DNA of 64,000 bases from Tuctoria greenei (lineage: Eukaryota > Streptophyta > Magnoliopsida > Poales > Poaceae), in contig JAYESD010000009.1 of assembly GCA_036927565.1 (NCBI GenBank), forward strand, positions 167,050,929-167,114,928, in the 5' to 3' direction. The notes beneath the pieces are model-generated. The model was not told the origin of the DNA. It was given only the letters and a program-made list of their open reading frames with translations, and did no database searches. Numbering within the stretch: position 1 is the first letter of the stretch; every line of letters begins with the position of its first letter. The position numbers were made by a program, and so were the translations under genes. Shown one piece after another: positions 44,295 to 58,476 of this stretch.

Positions 44295-47200
44295 AGTCAA
44301 CAATCCCCGCGATCATGTCGAGCACCGGCGAGGACTCATTGGGAATTTACATAGAACATCAAGCATAGTTGTGTGTCGAGTTCATCGGGAACTTATCCTT
44401 GTGGTTCGGCTTCACACATACCCAGGTAAGGTCACAACATTCGAACATAAATTCATTTCCCATGCAAAACGAAGGTGGAACAAATCTGCTTCAGCTTCCC
44501 ACCAAGCTCATATGATTTTTAGCAGATGATCAAGGTATGCATGCTGCTTTCATCAAAGGATGATAACCAGATGATGCTAGGCTTATGTTTTCCGTTGTGT
44601 CTTGGTGTACCCCTACCGTATATTCCAAGGAGAGATAGGTTATCATATCCTTGCATGTATGATCAATGGGTTGCATGGATGATTCCATGAGAGCCCTATA
44701 TTCTGGACCTCTTTATCAAGAACTAGCAGCAACCCGAGCTGTCATATTCACGTAAAAATTGACGTTTAATAGAAATACATAATAAATGAACAGGGTATAT
44801 ATAGTAACACTTTCTTAATGAAATGAAACCTGACCCTTTTTAATAAAATGGAAATGTAGATAAGAAATTTACGCTCAATCCGTGACATGTTTTAAATTCG
44901 CATGGTTATTTATGTCACTCAAGAGTTATACAAAGGTACATTTGCATTTCTAGCTAATACGGTAACAAATCAAGGTAATAACACATCGTAAGTCGCGCTC
45001 CATAAGTATTTGAAACTAGAAGATAGACAGATGATATTAGGAACTACGGAACATGTTATCCTTACACAAGCAGGAACAATGAATTAGGAACTCCAAAGTC
45101 AATACATATACCACTGAATGTCCATGAGCAGAGTTACTCCATCGACTCAGTTCAAAAGGATACCGCAGCCTGGAACTGATAAGCAGATAATAAGCAATTG
45201 TGTTACACTTGTATACTCCTCCGTAGATAGCCAAACGGGCCTATGTACGCATTCCATTTTAGGTTCTCAAGATTCGATGCTACATGACAGGTTGTCGGTA
45301 AACCATAGAAGCGAGGACATTGCTATCGGATCATGTCCTTTTCTTTGGCAAGTAAGATGTTTTAATAAAAGCATTTGAGGTGCCATTAGATAACACTATA
45401 CTGCACATACTTGACCATTTAAAGTTTTGTGAGTTAGTATAGACGTTTTATGCTTTATCCTGCAAAACAATAATATAGATAATTTCATACAACGACATAA
45501 ACATAGGAGAACTACTTATTGTCTGATTTATGTTGTTGTTGTGCTTTCAGGTCCAAAGTACATAGGAAAATGATTTTATCCGATATTGCACATGGAAATA
45601 TTCCAATATGTGATAAAATAAACAAAGAAACCCCTCTTGAGAAAATTAGTTTTAGTTAAATGAAGAAGTCTCACTGTTCAGCGAAATAAAGGCTAGTTGG
45701 TCATATCTTTAGATGGAAAGGTAAATTAATGGATTTTGAGAAGGATTAAATGCATTACAAATATGGTTTATCACAATAATGTGAGCACAAAAAGAGCCTT
45801 TTGTTAAATATGCTTACTAAGCATGGCATTGAGTAGATCAGCAAGCTAATTAAACCTGAACATGGTTTTCTTCATGAAGATAGCCAATGGATTTGTAAAA
45901 TGTAAGAAACCCATAAAACAAATTAAGGCACCTAGTGAGGAGACATCAGCACTCATGAACAAAAGCCTACGGCTGACCTTTTGCTGTACTGGAGTGACAG
46001 GTCATCATTAAAGTTTCCAGCTGAGAACCAACCAAGAAGACCTCTCCTTATTGATGTGGATGTTCATCATCAACAGAGACATCTTAAAATCTCATATGGT
46101 ATTTTCCAACTAAATATGCATTTTGCAGGAAAATTAAGTTGTGTGACACGAAGCATCACAAAAGCTACAACCAATGAAGTTTCAGTAAGCACACCCATGA
46201 CTAATTATGCTAAATGTGAAACTGCATCGATTGTGTTAGCATATTAGCAGCTGTCTTGTATAGGTACACAAAAGTGGTCGCATTGAAACTCTCAACATGT
46301 GACAACTATACCCAAGTAATAGCATAGTTGATACAAGGATGACCCGACCTTCTCAACGTAGAATTGAATATCTAGATACGCCTTGAAAACCCAGTGAATT
46401 GGATGAACAACACACATTGCCCATGCAACACACCTTTCATCTCAAATTCAAAGAACAGTATGCAATGAAGTTTGATACACTCGACCATGACGGAGTGGAT
46501 GCATTGCTCCCACGACTCCCAGCGGAAAAGCAAGAACAGTCTACCGAAGAAACTCTCAGTTTCTAACGTAGTTGCTACTTTGCATGAGGCTACACCCTAC
46601 ATGAGAACAAGAGCAATAAGCTGTGATTTTTCCTGTAGAATAAATTGGCGCAGAATAAAGTACAACTGATAACTTCCTATTTTCTCTCTCCGTGTTCAGA
46701 ATGGACATGTGATATTTGCAATAAATGAATCCCCTCCATTTATTCCTTTTCCTGCACCCAGAAAGTCCTTCAACACCTAGCAAGTATGTCTCCTACACGC
46801 TTGGAAGTCCTTGAACAGTTGACACCGGCCTTCCTATCTCCCACGCCCTTGGAATGTCATTAAACATCAAGCAACAGCCTCCCTTTCTTCCACGCCCGTG
46901 GAAAGTCCTTGAACAGTTGGCACTGGCCTCTATTTCTTTCTTTATGATTCCATCATCATGTACATGTGCAGTTAAGCACGCAATGTTGTAGTCTCGTCCC
47001 ACATCCTCCAATGTTTTAAACTTTTATATCTAAGTAAAAGCAAAATACATCCGTTAGATAGTAAACTACTCATTTATCTAATAATTAAATCACTTAGGAA
47101 CATATTCACTTTGTCTTGATGTTTCCGTGCGTGTGCTCATATTGGTGGTCCTTTATATGCAGTAGTCATGTTTTCAGCTTGCATACCAGGATCAGTAGGT

Positions 47201-48949
47201 GTTAGATAAGAATGTGAGGAACTTGTGAGATGCTCATCAAACTATGTGAATAGGAGACAATTTAGTCAAACCAGAGTGGGTGCAAAACTTCTGTTAGTAA
47301 GCTTGTTACTTATGTGTTTTTTCATTGTAGACCATAGAGAATTTGAGTATTTCATTTTGTGTTGTTTCTATAATTGATGCACCTAAAAGGCCATGGGATT
47401 CATGTTGACATTTGATGTTTTTGAAATTTAATGATACATATCAGACCTACTATTGTTATTTTCATTCTCTATCATGCAAGACTGATGCAAATCATTTCGT
47501 TAACAGGAAAAAACATTTGTTAGAATTAGAAAGACACCACAGCATAAATTTCTTCTGCTACTGCACAGGAAAACATTTGGCTCGGGAATGTTTTCATGGC
47601 GATGGCACAGTGAGGATATAAGTACATAGTGGTGGGGAGGCGGCGAACAAAGAGACCACAATGTGGATGCATTGTCCCGTAGCGGTGTTATAGTGAAATA
47701 GTGTCTCTGATGGATGGATGAAAGACGAGCATTGCCCGAGGTATTTCCCATGACTCTGTAGTACTCTTTCATTATGGAGATTTTGAAGCTCAAACACAGA
47801 GGATAACCATGTTTTTCACTCACAGTTTTCATATCTTCCGATATAAACTCTACCACAGTTCTAATTTAGAATTATGAAAACGTCAAGTTTTTGTCATTGT
47901 TCTGCATCAACCGTGTAGAACAAATACTCTTATATGAATGTTGTTGTGGTAATCTCATGTTGCAGGGTTTACATTGTATTGCCCATTGCTCGATGGAGTT
48001 GTATTGTCCAACACAAGGATTATAGGAATCCGGAATAATAGTTATACACACACGATACCTCTATACCGAGCTTCAGTGTAGGAGTTTTTGTGAGCATCGA
48101 GATAATATTCTGTACATTTGATGTTTCAACACCGCCATGAATCGTCTTTATGTGGTACGACTCAGCAGATAAAGATTTTTCTTCAGTGTTGATAATTTTT
48201 ATCCAGTAAGCAGCTTAGTCACTAGGTCACAAGAGGATATTAATAAAAGCTAATAAGGAACACACCTAGGATATGCTTATAAAATGTGAAAGTCCATGTC
48301 AATCTGTTTGGTTTTTGCATGAAACATGGAGAACTGGGTTTGTCAATGCAAAATCTTAGATTGTAACAGTAGAAGCTCACTGACCAAAATGCTAAAATGT
48401 CCCTAGTGTGTGACAAAAGATTGGATGATCCATACCAGTTTTGTGCATTTGAAATGGGATTTATCTTCAGCAACTTTGCCAGTACCCCATCATGCCCTCA
48501 GGTGAAAATGTGGCAAGTGACTTTACATTCATGTATGGAACTTGCAAAAAAATCGTGCATCAGGATTTGACAATGTTAAAAGCACTATTGAAAAAAATTC
48601 TAGCTACAAGTCAAAATATGAGCAAATCATTTATATATAGTGAAAAAAAATTGGACGCCAAGCGCTCATAAGTGGTCCTTCAGTTCTACATACCGGCATC
48701 ATCTCCAAACCCCTGCCGGCATTCGCCAAACAATTCTGACCTTAACATATTCCATCACAAGGAACTCCTGGGAAACACCATTTAAAAGTCCAAGTCACCT
48801 TGCCTAGAATGCACAGAGATAGGATGTTTCGACATGTGGTGGCGTAGACGTGGAAAGACAGCACAGGATGTTGCTCCGTCAGCATGGTGACCTGTCCTGC
48901 AAAACTGCAAGGAGGCATATCACCCAAAGAACCTGTGTCAGCAGCTTAC
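44295..48949. other. Anonymous AT-rich non-coding block (copy b)
   Basis: Collinear with 25331-29985 but visibly more diverged from it than copy c is (for example CTGAGAACC at 46021, CTCCCACG at 46507). ORFs open in one copy are shortened in another, which argues against coding function. Confidence 0.5.
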
Positions 48950-49722
48950 AGAAGCATAAAAGAGCAGGGTTCCCTGTCCCTCACCACACTCCAATCTCTT
49001 TCTCTGGAAAACAGATTTCCTCTCATCTTTTCTGAAACCTAAGTTCCCCTCCTTCTTCCCTCCAGATCCAGATCTTCCCTACTAGATCTGCCCTACCAGA
49101 TCTGCTGAGGGAGCTTGCTGGGTCTGACTTCACGCCAACGCTGTGTGGAGAGCTGACGGTCAGGAACGAGGTGAGCAAAACCTAATAACCTGCGTTGTCT
49201 CTCACCGAGTGTGCTTTATCTCTTATTGTTCCCCATCTGTTTCACAGAAAATTCGTCTCATCTGTCCCCAATCCAAGCTCCCATCCGCCCTCCGGATCCG
49301 TCCTTCTCTGTCCCAACAACAGGGGATCTTGCCGGGCCTGCCTCTGCATCACTGCCACACAGGAGCTCGTGCAGCCGACACTAGAGAACAAGGTGAGCCC
49401 AACCCTAACTGAGTTTCTTCTAGTTTCTCCATTTTGTTGTTCCGTTTCAGAAGCTAAGCGGTCAGAAATTGAAGTTAAATATCCCCCCCCCTTGTTCTTC
49501 ATCTAGCAGGACCGTGTGGGGAGCTTGCTGTTTGACCGATCTTCGCACCGCCACTCACGAGCTTGCGCAGCCACTGTTCAGGAACGAGAGGTAAGCCAAA
49601 CCCTAACCCTAATCGAAATTCTCCATTTCTGCGATCTCGTTTAGAAGCTGGCAGAGGCAGATCCAGATTGAACATTTTTTTTTACTTTTTCTTCACCAAG
49701 CACGAGATAGATTTGAGCAAAC
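48950..49722 (+). promoter_or_regulatory. Promoter and multi-exon-like leader of F-box gene (copy b)
   Basis: Same TATA-like motif, three donor modules and telo-box-like motif as 29986-30764. The poly-C run is reduced to about nine C (49484-49492). Confidence 0.5.
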
Positions 49723-50954
49723 ATGGGCGGTGAGGAAGGAAGGCAGATCAAGAGGATGGAGTTGGAGCTCCAGGAACCTCGTCTCACCGAGGACAACATC
49801 AGGGAGATCCTAGTCCGCCTGCCGGTCAAAGACGTCGTCCGCTACGGCACCATCTGCAAGGCGTGGCACCTCATCACCACTAACCAGGACTTCCTTGCTG
49901 AGAACGCACGCCGCCAACCGGCTCAGGTCCTCCTCTACAGGTACATCCCTCAGCTGCCATCCAGAGGATGTTGGGCCACGGATGTCATGCTGGACGCGAT
50001 CTCCGCCTCTGGCGACCTAGAGAGCCGGCGTAGTGTTATCCGCTACCCTAAACAAGAAAATGGAGGGTGGCTCCTGCTCGCCGTCTGCGACGTGTCCTCC
50101 TACTCAAGAAGGCAGATGGCATATACAACTTGTGTAACCCCACAACAAGGAAGTGGGCTGACCTCACGGGGCTTAATCCGCCTCCGCCGCCACAGCCGAC
50201 CGACCTGTTCGATGAGCCGGAGTACGCCTTCTACTTCCACCAGCAATCAGGTGAGTATCGTCTCTTATGTCGAAAAACTTGGACTAGAAACGGGAAATGG
50301 TGCATCCTCTCCACCGGGGAGCCTGGAAAAAGGAATATCTACACAGAGGCTGCCAACGCAGATGGTATAGCTGCGCTTGTGTCCTGCCTGCGCAAGGCAG
50401 TAACAGTGCCCATGGATCTCCACGGCAACCTGCACTGGCCGCCTCAACCGGACTCTGCCGCTGGCCAGACAAAGATGGTGGCTTTTGACATATTTTCAGA
50501 GACATTCACCCAAATGGATGGTCCACCGACGACCACAGGCAACAATCGTGTAAAGCTCTTCATCATAGACGAGCTCCTTGTGGGAGCTGACTTTGGGCAG
50601 GAGAACAGCATTGACCTCTGGTTCCTTGAGAACTATGGCAATGCCGCTAGGTGGGAACTGCGCCACCGGGTTGCCATGCCGTGGGGGCCTTATAGTCATG
50701 GAAGACCATCAGACCCTTTGAGTCTGTTGAGTATGGCCGCGGTGGCTGATGAACAAGGCAACATCTTACTCGGTAACAGTCACGGTTTAGTACTCTATAA
50801 CAGGAACAAGAAACAGACAATAAAGACCATCAACTCTGAGATGCTGGATAACATAAATGTCATTGTGTCGAGGCACGTGTTCAGAGCAAACCTCATGCAT
50901 CACCCTCACTTCTCCACAAGGCCTGCCACTGATATGCTCTTTGCTCACTTCTAA
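49723..50954 (+). pseudogene. F-box gene with one-base deletion (frameshift)
   Basis: Equivalent of the 410-aa gene at 30765. The first 123 or so codons are open and keep the F-box, then one G is missing near 50091 (GCGACGTGTCC against GCGACGGTGTCC). Translation then continues in a wrong frame to 50370. The correct frame from 50067 onward is otherwise open to the TAA at 50952-50954 (295 codons counting the shifted start). Only this one lesson-sized defect separates it from a working gene, so it is very recent; a sequencing or assembly error is an alternative. A few private changes (ISASGDLE, ALVSCLRK, MDLHGN) are also present. Confidence 0.82.
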
Positions 50955-51445
50955 TGCTATGTTTCTGGATCCAAATAAATGCTTCTCTATTCATCTTTTT
51001 CAGAACTGATTGTTCAAAACATATACTCTTGTTACATTTAACCTTGGTGGTGATGTTTGTATGGCTACATTTATTTGTGTGTGGATTGTGTTTATTGGGG
51101 TATCAATAAAAAATAATGATGTTTTATGAGTTTATTATGCGAGCTTATGCAATTGATGTATGATTACTTTAATTATCTGGTCATAACATCATGCTAGTTA
51201 GGCAATCTGGAAGCACACCACCCAGTGGTGACTTCGAGTTGGAGCTGCATATTACGTGATTGCATGTTGTTTTGAATCCTGTCAGAGTTTGTCGGTATAA
51301 CACAGTCTCTAATCACTGCAAAACCTCACTGCAAAACCGAGTCTTTGATCTGCCTAGTTTGGATGGGTGACGGAACTGTCAGGTCAATCATTAGCTCATC
51401 ATTCGCCTACTAGCTAAATTTCATGCTCTCCTTTCACATATTCTG
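50955..51445 (+). other. Hybrid 3' flank containing crossover point
   Basis: Up to about 51045 it resembles the flank at 31998; from about 51062 it resembles that at 24560, including the 13-base 'cctcactgcaaaa' duplication. No gene seen. Confidence 0.65.
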
Positions 51446-51811
51446 TGTTAGACTAATCAAGTCATTGCAGATCAGTATGTTTTAGTCAAATAAGTAGGTT
51501 AGCCAGGTGTGAGGCTGCCGTGCGTGTCGTGCATGTAGCGTGCATGGGCATGAGTACCGTGTATGCCGCGAGCATGGGGTATGGCATGACGTGATGCCCG
51601 TCTGTTTTGTGAGCTCAACGTGGAGCGGGCACTTCAGATAGTGGCGTCTGGGCAGCTCTCCCACGACCCTGTCTTTCCTGTTGATCTCTGCATATAAATA
51701 AAGCACATCAGTCGTGTGTGGTTAGCACACGACAGAAAATCTTACGTGTTCTAAGCGTGTGTTCGAGCATTCAAGTGTTCTTCAATCACAACATGTGGCA
51801 TCAGAGCCACC
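51446..51811 (+). mobile_element. Copia-type LTR with primer-binding site, copy c
   Basis: LTR 51446-51793 plus TGGCATCAGAGCC. Mostly identical to the 24965 copy, but the bases at about 51525 ('gcgtgtcgtg') match the 43929 copy, suggesting a small conversion tract. Confidence 0.7.
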
Positions 51812-54800
51812 AGTCAACAATCCCCGCGATCATGTCGAGCACCGGTGAGGACTCATTGGGAATTTACATAGAACATCAAGCATAGTTGTGTGTCGAGTTC
51901 ATCGGGAACTTATCCTTGTGGTTCAGCTTCACACATACCCAGGTAAGGTCACAACATTCGAACATCAATTCATTTCCCATGCAAAACGAAGGTGGAACAA
52001 ATCTGCTTCAGCTTCCCACCAAGCTCATATGATTTTTAGCAGATGATCAAGGTACGCATGCTGCTTTCATCAAAGGATGATAACCAGATGGTGCTAGGCT
52101 GATGTTTTCCGGTGTGTCTTGGTGTACCCCTACCGTATATTCCAAGGAGAGATAGGTTATCATATCCTTGCATGTATGATCAATGGGTTGCATGTATGAT
52201 TCCATGAGAGCCCTATATTCTGGACCTCTTTATCAAGAACTAGCAGCAACCCGAGCTGTCATATTCACGTAAAAATTGACGTTTAATAGAAATACATAAT
52301 AAATGAACAGGGTATATATAATAACACTTTCTTAATGAAATGAAACCTGACCTTTTTTAATAAAATGGAAATGTAGATAAGAAATTTACGCTCAATCTGT
52401 GACATGTTTTAAATTTGCATGGTTATTTATGTCACTCAAGAGTTATACAAAGGTACATTTGCATTTCTAGCTAATACGGTAACAAATCAAGGTAATAACA
52501 CATCGTAAGTCGCGCTCCATAAGTATTTGAAACCAGAAGATAGACAGATGATATTAGGAACTACGGAACATGTTATCCTTACACAAGCAGGAACACTGAA
52601 TTAGGAACTCCAAAGTCAATACATATACCACTGAATGTCCATGAGCAGAGTTACTCCATCGACTCAGTTCAAAAGGATACCGCAGCCTGGAACTGATAAG
52701 CAGATAATAAGCAATTGTGTTACACTTGTATACTCCTCCGTAGATAGCCAAACGGGCCTATGTACGCATTCCATTTTAGGTTCTCAAGATTCGATGCTAC
52801 ATGACAGGTTGTCGGTAAACCATAGAAGCGAGGACATTGCTATCGGACCATGTCCTTTTCTTTGGCAAGTAAGATGTTTTAATAAAAGCATTTGAGGTGC
52901 CATTAGATAACACTATACTGCACATACTTGACCATTTAAAGTTTTGTGAGTTAGTATAGACGTTTTACGCTTTATCCTGCAAAATAATAATATAGATAAT
53001 TTCATACAACGACATAAACATAGGAGAACTACTTATTGTCTGATTTATGTTGTTGTTGTGCTTTCAGGTCCAAAGTACATAGGAAAATGATTTTATCCGA
53101 TATTGCACATGGAAATATTCCAATATGTGATAAAATAAACAAACAAACCCCTCTTGAGAAAATTAGTTTTAGTTAAATGAAGAAGTCTCTCTGTTCAGCG
53201 AAATAAAGGCTAGTTGGTCATATCTTTAGATGGAAAGGTAAATTAATGGATTTTGAGAAGGATTAAATGCATTACAAATATGGTTTATCACAATAATGTG
53301 AGCACAAAAAGAGCCTTTTGTTAAATATGCTTACTAAGCATGGCATTGAGTAGATCAGCAAGCTAATTAAACCTGAACATGGTTTTCTTCATGAAGATAG
53401 CCAATGGATTTGTAAAATGTAAGAAACCCATAAAACAAATTAAGGCACCTAGTGAGGAGACATCAGCACTCATGAACAAAAGCCTACGGCTGACCTTTTG
53501 CTGTACTGGAGTGACAGGTCATCATTAAAGTTTCCAGCTCAGAACCAACCAAGAAGACCTCTCCTTATTGACGTGGATGTTCATCATCAACAGAGACATC
53601 TTAAAATATCATATGGTATTTTCCAACTAAATATGCATTTTGCAGGAAAATTAAGTTGTGTGACACGAAGCATCACAAAAGCTACAACCAATGAAGTTTC
53701 AGTAAGCACACCCATGACTAATTATGCTAAATGTGAAACTGCATCGATTGTGTTAGCATATTAGCAGCTGTCTTGTATAGGTACACAAAAGTGGTCGCAT
53801 TGAAACTCTCAACATGTGACAACTATACCCAAGTAATAGCATAGTTGATACAAGGATGACCCGACCTTCTCAACATAGAATTGAATATCTAGATACGCCT
53901 TGAAAACCCAGTGAATTGGATGAACAACACACATTGCCCATGCAACACACCTTTCATCTCAAATTCAAAGAACAGTATGCAATGAAGTTTGATACACTCG
54001 ACCATGACGGAGTGGATGCATTGATGCCACGACTCCCAGCGGAAAAGCAAGAACAGTCTACCGAAGAAACTCTCAGTTTCTAACGTAGTTGCTACTTTGC
54101 ATGAGGCTACACCCTACATGAGAACAAGAGCAATAACCTGTGATTTTTCCTGTAGAATAAATTGGCGCAGAATAAAGTACAACTGATAACTTCCTATTTT
54201 CTCTCTTCGTGTTCAGAATGGACATGTGATATTTGCAATAAATGAATCCCCTCCATTTATTCCTTTTCCTGCACCCAGAAAGTCCTTCAACACCTAGCAA
54301 GTATGTCTCCTACACGCTTGGAAGTCCTTGAACAGTTGACACCAGCCTTCCTATCTCCCACGCCCTTGGAATGTCATTAAACATCAAGCACCAGCCTCCC
54401 TTTCTTCCACGCCCGTGGAAAGTCCTTGAACAGTTGGCACTGGCCTCTATTTCTTTCTTTATGATTCCATCATCATGTACATGTGCAGTTAAGCACGCAA
54501 TGTTGTAGTCTCGTCCCACATCCTCCAATGTTTTAAACTTTTATATCTAAGTAAAAGCAAAATACATCCGTTAGATAGTAAACTACTCATTTATCTAATA
54601 ATTAAATCACTTAGGAACATATTCACTTTGTCTTGATGTTTCCGTGCGTGTGCTCATATTGGTGGTCCTTTATATGCAGTAGTCATGTTTTCAGCTTGCA
54701 TACCAGGATCAGTAGGTGTTAGATAAGAATGTGAGGAACTTGTGAGATGCTCATCAAACTATGTGAATAGGAGACAATTTAGTCAAACCAGAGTGGGTGC

Positions 54801-56466
54801 AAAACTTCTGTTAGTAAGCTTGTTACTTATGTGTTTTTTCATTGTAGACCATAGAGAATTTGAGTATTTCATTTTGTGTTGTTTCTATAATTGATGCACC
54901 TAAAAGGCCATGGGATTCATGTTGACATTTGATGTTTTTGAAATTTAATGATACATATCAGACCTACTATTGTTATTTTCATTCTCTATCATGCAAGACT
55001 GATGCAAATCATTTCGTTAACAGGAAAAAACATTTGTTAGAATTAGAAAGACACCACAGCATAAATTTCTTCTGCTACTGCACAGGAAAACATTTGGCTC
55101 GGGAATGTTTTCATGGTGATGGCACAGTGAGGATATAAGTACATAGTGGTGGGGAGGCGGCGAACAAAGAGACCACAATGTGGATGCATTGTCCCGTAGC
55201 GGTGTTATAGTGAAATAGTGTCTCTGATGGATGGATGAAAGACGAGCATTGCCCGAGGTATTTCCCATGACTCTGTAGTACTCTTTCATTATGGAGATTT
55301 TGAAGCTCAAACACAGAGGATAACCATGTTTTTCACTCACAGTTTTCATATCTTCCGATATAAACTCTATCACAGTTCTAATTTAGAATTATGAAAACGT
55401 CAAGTTTTTGTCATTGTTCTGCATCAACCGTGTAGAACAAATACTCTTATATGAATGTTGTTGTGGTAATCTCATGTTGCAGGGTTTGCATTGTATTGCC
55501 CATTGCTCGATGGAGTTGTATTGTCCAACACAAGGATTATAGGAATCCGGAATAATAGTTATACACACACGATACCTCTATACCGAGCTTCAGTGTAGGA
55601 GTTTTTGTGAGCATCGAGATAATATTCTGTACATTTGATGTTTCAACACCGCCATGAATCGTCTTTATGTGGTACGACTCAGCAGATAAAGATTTTTCTT
55701 CAGTGTTGATAATTTTTATCCAGTAAGCAGCTTAGTCACTAGGTCACAAGAGGATATTAATAAAAGCTAATAAGGAACACACCTAGGATATGCTTATAAA
55801 ATGTGAAAGTCCATGTCAATCTGTTTGGTTTTTGCATGAAACATGGAGAACTGGGTTTGTCAATGCAAAATCTTAGATTGTAACAGTAGAAGCTCACTGA
55901 TCAAAATGCTAAAATGTCCCTAGTGTGTGACAAAAGATTGGATGATCCATACCAGTTTTGTGCATTTGAAATGGGATTTATCTTCAGCAACTTTGCCAGT
56001 ACCCCATCATGCCCTCAGGTGAAAATGTGGCAAGTGACTTTACATTCATGTATGGAACTTGCAAAAAAATGGTGCATCAGGATTCGACAATGTTAAAAGC
56101 ACTATTGAAAAAAATTCTAGCTACAAGTCAAAATAAGAGCAAATCATTTATATATAGTGAAAAAAAATTGGACGCCAAGCGCTCATAAGTGGTCCTTCAG
56201 TTCTACATACCGGCATCATCTCCAAACCCCTGCCGGCATTCGCCAAACAATTCTGACCTTAACATATTCCATCACAAGGAACTCCTGGGAAACACCATTT
56301 AAAAGTCCAAGTCACCTTGCCTAGAATGCACAGAGATAGGATGTTTCGACATGTGGTGGCGTAGACGTGGAAAGACAGCACAGGATGTTGCTCCGTTAGC
56401 ATGGTGACCTGTCCTGCAAAACTGCAAGGAGGCATATCACCCAAAGAACCTGTGTCAGCAGCTTAC
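51812..56466. other. Anonymous AT-rich non-coding block (copy c)
   Basis: Almost identical to 25331-29985; differences noticed are single bases (for example 52848 and 56135). No supportable gene. Confidence 0.5.
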
Positions 56467-57243
56467 AGAAGCATAAAAGAGCAGGGTTCCCTGTCCCTCA
56501 CCACACTCCAATCTCTTTCTCTGGAAAACAGATTTCCTCTCATCTTTTCTGAAACCTAAGTTCCCCTCCTTCTTCCCTCCAGATCCAGATCTTCCCTACT
56601 AGATCTGCCCTACCAGATCTGCTGAGGGAGCTTGCTGGGTCTGACTTCACGCGAACGCTGTGTGGAGAGCTGACGGTCAGGAACGAGGTGAGCAAAACCT
56701 AATAACCTGCGTTGTCTCTCACCGAGTGTGCTTTATCTCTTATTGTTCCCCATCTGTTTCACAGAAAATTCGTCTCATCTGTCCCCAATCCAAGCTCCCA
56801 TCCGCCCTCCGGATCTGTCCTTCTCTGTCCCAACAACAGGGGATCTTGCCGGGCCTGCCTCTGCATCACTGCCACACAGGAGCTCGTGCAGCCGACACTA
56901 GAGAACAAGGTGAGCCCAACCCTAACTGAGTTTCTTCTAGTTTCTCCATTTTGTTGTTCCGTTTCAGAAGCTAAGCGGTCAGAAATTGAAGTTAAATACC
57001 CCCCCCCCCCCTTGTTCTTCATCTAGCAGGACCGTGCGGGGAGCTTGCTGTTTGACCGATCTTCGCACCGCCACTCACGAGCTTGCGCAGCCACTGTTCA
57101 GGAACGAGAGGTAAGCCAAACCCTAACCCTAATCGAAATTCTCCATTTCTGCGATCTCGTTTAGAAGCTGGCAGAGGCAGATCCAGATTGAACATTTTTT
57201 TTTTACTTTTTCTTCACCAAGCACGAGATAGATTTGAGCAAAG
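56467..57243 (+). promoter_or_regulatory. Promoter and multi-exon-like leader of F-box gene (copy c)
   Basis: Same elements as 29986-30764; the poly-C run is about 12 C (56999-57010). Confidence 0.55.
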
Positions 57244-58476
57244 ATGGGCGGTGAGGAAGGAAGGCAGATCAAGAGGATGGAGTTGGAGCTCCAGGAACCT
57301 CGTCTCACCGAGGACAACATCAGGGAGATCCTAGTCCGCCTGCCGGTCAAAGACGTCGTCCTCTACGGCACCATCTGCAAGGCGTGGCGCCTCATCACCA
57401 CTAACCAGGACTTCCTTGCTGAGAACGCACGCCGCCAACCGGCTCAGGTCCTCCTCTACAGGTACATCCCTCAGCTGCCATCCAGAGGACGTTGGGCCAC
57501 GGATGTCATGCTGGACGCGATCTCCGTCTCTGGCGACCTAGAGAGCCGGCGTAGTGTTATCCGCTACCCTAAACCAGAAAATGGAGGGTGGCTCCTGCTC
57601 GCCGTCTGCGACGGTGTCCTCCTACTCAAGAAGGCAGATGGCATATACAACTTGTGTAACCCCACAACAAGGAAGTGGGCTGACCTCACGGGGCTTAATC
57701 CGCCTCCGCCGCCACAGCCGACCGACCTGTTCGATGAGCCGGAGTACACCTTCTACTTCCACCAGCAATCAGGTGAGTATCGTCTCTTATGTCGAAAAAC
57801 TTGGACTAGAAACGAGAAATGGTGCATCCTCTCCACTGGGGAGCCTGGAAAAAGGAATATCTACACAGAGGCTGCCAACGCAGATGGTATAGCTGCGCTT
57901 GTGCCCTGCCTGCGCAAGGCAGTAACAGCGCCCATGGCTCTCCACGGCAACCTGCACTGGCCGCCTCAACCGGACTCTGCCGCTGGCCAGACAAAGATGG
58001 TGGCTTTTGACATATTTTCAGAGACATTCACCCAAATGGATGGTCCACCGACGACCACAGGCAACAATCGTGTAAAGCTCTTCATCATAGACGAGCTCCT
58101 TGTGGGAGCTGACTTTGGGCAGGAGAACAGCATTGACCTCTGGTTCCTTGAGAACTATGGCAATGCCGCTAGGTGGGAACTGCGCCACCGGGTTGCCATG
58201 CCGTGGGGGCCTTATAGTCATGGAAGACCATCAGACCCTTTGAGTCTGTTGAGTATGGCCGCGGTGGCTGATGAACAAGGCAACATCTTACTCGGTAACA
58301 GTCACGGTTTAGTACTCTATAACAGGAACAAGAAACAGACAATAAAGACCATCAACTCTGAGATGCTGGATAACATAAATGTCATTGTGTCGAGGCACGT
58401 GTTCAAAGCAAACCTCATGCATCACCCTCACTTCTCCACAAGGCCTGCCACTGATATGCTCTTTGCTCACTTCTAA
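57244..58476 (+). CDS. F-box protein with F-box-associated domain, 410 aa (near-identical copy)
   Basis: ATG 57244 to TAA 58474-58476. Differs from the protein encoded at 30765 by one noticed residue (Arg to Lys in VFRANLMHH near the C-terminus). Same F-box (about residues 20-60), LCNPTTRKW motif and TDMLFAHF end. Same predicted role as SCF substrate receptor. With leader and coding sequence both intact, it and the 30765 gene form a recently duplicated functional pair, unless the second copy is an assembly duplicate. Confidence 0.86.
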   Translation: MGGEEGRQIKRMELELQEPRLTEDNIREILVRLPVKDVVLYGTICKAWRLITTNQDFLAENARRQPAQVLLYRYIPQLPSRGRWATDVMLDAISVSGDLESRRSVIRYPKPENGGWLLLAVCDGVLLLKKADGIYNLCNPTTRKWADLTGLNPPPPPQPTDLFDEPEYTFYFHQQSGEYRLLCRKTWTRNEKWCILSTGEPGKRNIYTEAANADGIAALVPCLRKAVTAPMALHGNLHWPPQPDSAAGQTKMVAFDIFSETFTQMDGPPTTTGNNRVKLFIIDELLVGADFGQENSIDLWFLENYGNAARWELRHRVAMPWGPYSHGRPSDPLSLLSMAAVADEQGNILLGNSHGLVLYNRNKKQTIKTINSEMLDNINVIVSRHVFKANLMHHPHFSTRPATDMLFAHF

